Positions 21,698 to 25,824 of a stretch of DNA of 25,824 nucleotides are shown one piece after another. Every line of letters begins with the position of its first letter. Within the stretch, counting starts at the first letter, position 1. This stretch comes from an uncultured Clostridia bacterium (GTDB lineage Bacteria; Bacillota; Clostridia; UBA1381): positions 1-25,824 of the forward strand of contig CAKSDE010000025.1 of the NCBI GenBank assembly GCA_934444735.1, in the 5' to 3' direction. A model generated the notes under the pieces. The model did not search any database. It was not told the origin of the DNA and was given only the letters and a program-made list of their open reading frames with translations. The position numbers and the translations under genes were made by a program.

Positions 21698-24377
21698 AAT
21701 AACTGCATTGATTTTGTGCTTGCTGATGCTGTGCCAAACGGTGTATGCACTCCCGAAAGAAGTTAATTTTTTTGATGATGAACAGATTAGTGAGTCGAAA
21801 ATCACTTTGATACAAAAGCTGCTTGTAAAAACAGGCGTGATGAGCTCGGTGAGCGACAGTGACTTTAAAGAAGGTACGGCGGCGGAAATTTCGGATTTAA
21901 TCGACTGTACTGCCGCACTGCTCGGGAAAAGCGTTACCGACTATGATAAAGCGTATAAGGAGCTTTATGACAGAGGGTGTTTTTATGAAGAGAAGATGCC
22001 TAATTATGTGTCCCTTAATAACGCTTTGTATGCCTTTGTGCGATTAATAGGCTGTGCAGGCGAGGCGGAATACAGCGGCGGCTATCCGACAGGATATATG
22101 AGCGCCGCACAAAATCATGATTTGCTGAAAAATCTTCGAGTGAAAGATGCTGATAAAATTACGCGCGGAGAATTGGCAATTTTGGCATTTAATGCTTTGA
22201 ATGCCACGACAAATGCAATTTCGGGACAGGAAAACGGCAATTTTGTCTTTAAAGAGGGCGATTCCATTCTTTCGTCGCGATTTAATATCGAGAAAAAGCG
22301 CGGAGTTGTTACGGCATCGGGAATTACTACGCTCTACGGCAGTTCCGATCTGCACGATGGCTATGTCGAAGTGGATAGATTCAGATACGAAACATCTGAC
22401 GAAAGTATTGCGGAGTATTTGGGATATAATATAGAAATGTATATTGAATCGGACGGGGACACTAAAAGAATTGTATGCTTTGAGCCGTATAAAAACAATG
22501 TATATGAAGGAGATGTCTCGTCCGACGCAGTTTTTGAAAATACTTTTTTGAGATATACCGATGAGAGCGGAAAGGATAGGAAAGTAAAAATCTCAAAGGC
22601 GAAGGTGATATACAACAATATGCTTTTGGGCGATTATGATGCTATCGATAAATCGCTTTTGGAGAGAGTTGCGACATTTACGGCTGTTGATAACGACAAT
22701 GATTCATATGCAGATGTTATATGCGTGTGGGATTATGAGTATCTGAGAGTCGGAACAATCGGGGAGGATGCGATGACATTTGCGCATCTTATGAAATATA
22801 AGGATAAGGATTCCATAAGGCTCGATGATGACAATATCGCGATAACAGTAATAAAAGACGGAGCAAAAGCAAGTGTTTCGGCGCTTGAATACGGAGATGT
22901 AGTTGCCGTTGCCGAGAGTGCGGCTGAAAACGCATTCGGGCGAAAGTGCATTACTTTTGTGGTTTCAAAGGACAGCGCAAGCGGTAAGATAGAATCGCTC
23001 AGCAGTGACGATAAAGGCTATATTGTACAGGTGAACGGCAAGGATTACCGCATATCAAAAAATTATGAAAAAATCTGCGGACTTGACGGGACAAGCGTAT
23101 CAAGAAAAGATATAGTAAAACCGACAATCGGGCAGACGGTGACTCTCTATCTTGCACATGATGGGACAGTGGCGGATATTTCGGAAAACAGCATGACGAA
23201 TATCGCATATCTTGTAAAGACATACACCGATGATGAAGGCGAGAAGTGTTTTGTCAGACTCTTTAAAACTGACGGTACGTTTGAGTTGTTTACATTGGCG
23301 GACAAAGTGCGCTATTTCGGGAAAGCCACAAATTATACCGACGGGAAAAAAGCAGAAGACACAGCGGTTGTGGAATATATAAAAGGCGAGGCAAAGCAGA
23401 ACGGCGATTACCGTGCGGTGGTATTCTATGAAAAAAATGACGCCGGTGAACTGACAAAGCTTTATATGCCGTATAACCGCATAGGGGAAGAACCGGGAAC
23501 GGTTAATTACCCGAATACATTTGACTACACATCGAACGATGAGTCGTCATCGAAGTATTATTATAAAGGATTAATCGGAAGGTTATACGATAATCCCAAA
23601 CGTTACTATTCAGCTTGGACAACGCCAATGTTTATCGTTCCGTCGTTCGAAAATAAGGATAAAGATGAAGAATATGCAATGCGGACGCAGGAATACTTTG
23701 GACGGGCGGATTTCAATTTGCCGCAAATAGAACTCTATAACGCAAATCAGTTTTATGAAGCATCACTTGCCCTTTCGCGTTCGGAAGTGGACGATGCGCC
23801 AAAAGAGAGTACGCAGCCGTTCATAATATCAAAGGTGACAATGGAGTATGATGATAAAACTGGGGAAGAACGAGTTAAAATTGTGGGATATGAAAAAGGA
23901 AAAGAGAAAACATATTATATTCCACAGAAAGTAGACAGCACTTCTTCAGATAACTTGAAGATATTTACAAAAGATTTAAAATGCGGAGATGTGTGCCAGA
24001 TTGACGCAAGCGGAGAAAGTGTTAATTCCATAAGACTTTTGGCAAGACTTGCAGATTTTAATGGAACTTATGATGTGAAATGGAAACTAAAAAAAATACA
24101 AACTGAAAATACGTATGGAACAATATATGTTCAATGGGTTGAAGGTAATCTTAAAGAGAGTAATTCTACTGTTTTTTCTTCGCTGGTAAAAAATGGAGAG
24201 AATGAAAATATGCCGGTAACATTTGAATCATTGGGAGGAAATTCAAATTTACATTGCATATATATTTATGAAAAAGGGAAAGTCAGAAAAGGCGAAATAT
24301 CGGAAATCAGAAAAGGCGATTCTGTCTGGCTTTATCAAAATTATGGTTTTGTAAATGCTGCATGCGTAATAAGATAA
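21681..24377 (+). CDS. Large secreted protein of unknown function with degenerate SLH region
   Basis: This 898-residue protein starts 17 bases inside the preceding gene, with GGAGG about ten bases upstream, so the two are coupled. Signal peptide: residues 1-23 (VYA/LP). Residues about 30-175 look like two or three worn SLH-type repeats: YPTGYMSAAQNHDLLKNL is SLH-like, and ITRGELAILAFNAL matches the TRAE motif region. The remaining 700 residues are rich in predicted beta strands with many short Asp/Lys turns (for example GKIESLSSDDKGYIVQVNGKDYRIS and RKGDSVWLYQN). They resemble a string of small beta-barrel or SH3-like folds. I recognise no enzyme motif. Gene position between an SLH anchor and a stalk-domain protein suggests a structural cell-envelope role. 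The 3' third (from about 23930) is more AT-rich than the middle, but the frame is intact. Confidence 0.7.
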   Translation: MKIQNKITALILCLLMLCQTVYALPKEVNFFDDEQISESKITLIQKLLVKTGVMSSVSDSDFKEGTAAEISDLIDCTAALLGKSVTDYDKAYKELYDRGCFYEEKMPNYVSLNNALYAFVRLIGCAGEAEYSGGYPTGYMSAAQNHDLLKNLRVKDADKITRGELAILAFNALNATTNAISGQENGNFVFKEGDSILSSRFNIEKKRGVVTASGITTLYGSSDLHDGYVEVDRFRYETSDESIAEYLGYNIEMYIESDGDTKRIVCFEPYKNNVYEGDVSSDAVFENTFLRYTDESGKDRKVKISKAKVIYNNMLLGDYDAIDKSLLERVATFTAVDNDNDSYADVICVWDYEYLRVGTIGEDAMTFAHLMKYKDKDSIRLDDDNIAITVIKDGAKASVSALEYGDVVAVAESAAENAFGRKCITFVVSKDSASGKIESLSSDDKGYIVQVNGKDYRISKNYEKICGLDGTSVSRKDIVKPTIGQTVTLYLAHDGTVADISENSMTNIAYLVKTYTDDEGEKCFVRLFKTDGTFELFTLADKVRYFGKATNYTDGKKAEDTAVVEYIKGEAKQNGDYRAVVFYEKNDAGELTKLYMPYNRIGEEPGTVNYPNTFDYTSNDESSSKYYYKGLIGRLYDNPKRYYSAWTTPMFIVPSFENKDKDEEYAMRTQEYFGRADFNLPQIELYNANQFYEASLALSRSEVDDAPKESTQPFIISKVTMEYDDKTGEERVKIVGYEKGKEKTYYIPQKVDSTSSDNLKIFTKDLKCGDVCQIDASGESVNSIRLLARLADFNGTYDVKWKLKKIQTENTYGTIYVQWVEGNLKESNSTVFSSLVKNGENENMPVTFESLGGNSNLHCIYIYEKGKVRKGEISEIRKGDSVWLYQNYGFVNAACVIR

Positions 24378-24389
24378 GGAGCGGTTGCT

Positions 24390-25673
24390 ATGAAAAAGAT
24401 TTTTATTTTGATTTGTACGGCGTTTATTCTTTTTTGCAGCACATCATATGCAAAAACACAAACATTTGAAATGAATAATTTGTCAGATGCGTTTTCAGAT
24501 AAAGATGCATGGGAAAATGAAAACGAGAATGTCGAAATCAGCGATAAGCTGATTTCGTCGTCCTCATCACAAGCGTATATATGCAACAGAAAATATGAAA
24601 ACTCAGATGAACTAATCTGTTTTGATTTGAAGGTGAACGACTACAAAGGCTCATGGATCGGGCTTTTGCTCCGTGCAGCCGAAACAGATAAAGCGCCGTG
24701 GACGGGTAATGCCTGTGTGCTTTTTGTTGTAAAAGAGGATCAGATAGAGCTGCAATATTATGATGGACTGACAGGTGGAGCGATGACCGATGTGGTTAAA
24801 AATCCGATTGAGGTCGGGAAAACTGCACACATTGCCTGTGGTGTTTTGAAAAACGGTGACGCGGAACAGACGGTTCTGTTTATTGACGGAAAAAATGTCA
24901 TAAGCAGATATGGAACGGCGAGCAGAAAAAGCGGATATTTTTCGATGCTTTGCGGAAAAGTCGACTTTTCCTTTGCGCCGACAACAGAAAAACGTGATTA
25001 TGCGGTTATATGCAATTCAGAGATTTCGGGTGATGTGAAAAACGGCGGAGAGCTTAGTGTAAGCTATGACGTTTTGTCGTCAAACGGCAGCGATGAATGC
25101 AGTGTTAAATGGTATTCGTCGGACAGTGCCGATGTTATCGGCGGGGAAGTGAGCGGCAGTGCGCAATATGTATTGGGCGAGTCGGATTTGGACAAATACA
25201 TAACGGCGGGTGTTGAATGTAATGAATGCGAGTTTTTCGCTGATCCGGTGTTTTTCGATTCAGCCAAAAGCTATCTCGAAGAAAACATCGTAATGAAAGA
25301 AAACTGGTTTATATCCTATGCAAAGGGTGTACAGCAGCAGATTGACGATGATTTTTCTGTTGCACCGATTCAAAAAGAAGATAAGCTCTATATCCCGATA
25401 AGATATGTCCTGGAAAATTCGGGGTATGAGGTGGAATGGAACGATACAGAGAAAAAAGCAATAGCCAAAAAGGATAATTCCGTTATTGACATTGCGCCGG
25501 ATTTGATGTACAAAAACAGGAGCTTTGCAGAGTTGGAGAACCTTGAAGAAACTTTATCCTGCAATTGCATATATGACGAGGCAACCGGGATTATAATAAT
25601 CGGGGTGAAGAATAGGGAGCTTGATGAGACGGTATATAAAAGAGTTTTGAATTATATGATGTACGGTATTTAG
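24390..25673 (+). CDS. Secreted LamG-like / Ig-like / stalk-domain protein
   Basis: This 427-residue protein starts at ATG 24390; AAGGAG overlaps the preceding stop codon. Signal peptide: residues 1-21 (SYA/KT). Residues about 22-195 form a jelly-roll of LamG or 3-keto-disaccharide-hydrolase-like type (SWIGLLLRAAE, IELQYYDG), not closely similar to the repeated unit of the other genes. Residues about 203-290 form one Ig-like repeat of the kind seen three times in the SLH protein (ISGDVKNGGELSVSYD, VKWYSS). Residues about 315-415 form a copper-amine-oxidase-N-like stalk (KLYIPIRYVLENSGYEVEWN), related to the end of the first operon gene. No catalytic residues are seen. Likely a glycan-binding or scaffolding surface protein. 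Confidence 0.75.
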   Translation: MKKIFILICTAFILFCSTSYAKTQTFEMNNLSDAFSDKDAWENENENVEISDKLISSSSSQAYICNRKYENSDELICFDLKVNDYKGSWIGLLLRAAETDKAPWTGNACVLFVVKEDQIELQYYDGLTGGAMTDVVKNPIEVGKTAHIACGVLKNGDAEQTVLFIDGKNVISRYGTASRKSGYFSMLCGKVDFSFAPTTEKRDYAVICNSEISGDVKNGGELSVSYDVLSSNGSDECSVKWYSSDSADVIGGEVSGSAQYVLGESDLDKYITAGVECNECEFFADPVFFDSAKSYLEENIVMKENWFISYAKGVQQQIDDDFSVAPIQKEDKLYIPIRYVLENSGYEVEWNDTEKKAIAKKDNSVIDIAPDLMYKNRSFAELENLEETLSCNCIYDEATGIIIIGVKNRELDETVYKRVLNYMMYGI

Positions 25674-25693
25674 CAGAACAAGGGGGCATTGTG

Positions 25694-25824
25694 ATGGATA
25701 AAAATGCAAAGTGGATATGGCTTGATAAGAAAATATATCCGCAGTACCAAAAAAGCGAAATAACGCTTTTTGACAAAACTAAAGAGAAATATGCTTTTGT
25801 TGCGGCAGAATTTAAATATGAGAA
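25694..25824 (+). CDS. Probable GH78 alpha-L-rhamnosidase, N-terminal 43 codons only
   Basis: ATG 25694 follows AGGGGGC with about six bases between and opens a frame intact to the window edge. The start MDKNAKWIWLD, with a hydrophobic strand FVAAEFKYE near residue 40, matches the usual beginning of bacterial alpha-L-rhamnosidases, whose N-terminal beta domain opens with an A-K/x-W-I-W motif. No signal peptide is present, so the enzyme would act in the cytoplasm on imported rhamnosides. It is 20 bases after the preceding stop and continues the operon. An in-frame GTG at 25691 directly precedes the ATG and is a less likely start. The call rests on few residues; other GH families with the same N-terminal domain are possible. 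Confidence 0.5.
   Translation, partial: MDKNAKWIWLDKKIYPQYQKSEITLFDKTKEKYAFVAAEFKYE

Noticed and set aside
5667..25673. Cohesin/dockerin or sortase (LPXTG) attachment in the surface proteins
   Set aside because: No dockerin calcium-loop repeats and no LPXTG plus hydrophobic tail at any C terminus; only SLH and stalk-type domains are visible.

Overview
The window is about 25.8 kb of AT-rich DNA from what looks like an anaerobic, low-GC, Gram-positive Firmicute (class Clostridia). The evidence is strong AGGAGG-type ribosome binding sites, sigma-A-type promoters, S-layer homology (SLH) modules, Big_4 Ig-like modules and copper-amine-oxidase-N 'stalk' modules on secreted proteins. Pectin-degrading gut Clostridia with SLH-anchored enzymes (Monoglobus-like) are a plausible relative, but that is inference. 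No rRNA, tRNA, CRISPR array, transposase or phage gene was seen.

Left part (1-5600): a regulatory and enzyme block, mostly on the minus strand. Leftwards it reads: XRE-HTH/ADP-ribosylglycohydrolase fusion (2834-4420), FAD-dependent oxidoreductase (1319-2593), AraC-family regulator 1 (294-1109), and the first 19 codons of a probable GH95 enzyme running off the left edge. AraC-family regulator 2 (4570-5391) lies upstream of the fusion gene and is a close paralogue of regulator 1. The duplication reaches beyond the coding sequence. Each araC gene is followed by the same promoter (TTGAAG, 17 bp, TAAAAY) with an identical 17-bp block six bases upstream of the -35, and this promoter drives GH95 in one copy and the fusion gene in the other. 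A divergent control region is also present twice (2640-2823 and 5420-5598). The second copy launches the large plus-strand operon; the first fires into the 3' end of the ADP-ribosylglycohydrolase gene with no gene to serve.

Right part (5667-25824): at least eight plus-strand genes with tiny gaps or overlaps, apparently one operon of more than 20 kb. In order they are: a GH141-like beta-helix enzyme with a stalk domain; a second beta-helix enzyme preceded by two LamG-like/Big_4 units; a sialate-O-acetylesterase-type SGNH enzyme preceded by three such units; a signal-less DUF3863-like barrel protein; a non-catalytic SLH-anchored multi-Ig protein with one such unit; a large secreted protein of unknown function with a degenerate SLH region; a small secreted LamG-like/Ig/stalk protein; and the first 43 codons of a probable GH78 alpha-L-rhamnosidase running off the right edge.

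Working model (inference): AraC-type sensors detect a plant-type glycan rich in fucose, rhamnose and acetyl groups (for example rhamnogalacturonan side chains). They switch on a surface apparatus in which enzymes, binding modules and SLH anchors share one duplicated LamG-like/Big_4 module, plus probably intracellular enzymes (GH95, GH78, DUF3863-like, FAD oxidoreductase, ADP-ribosylglycohydrolase fusion) that finish the job. No transporter is visible in the window.
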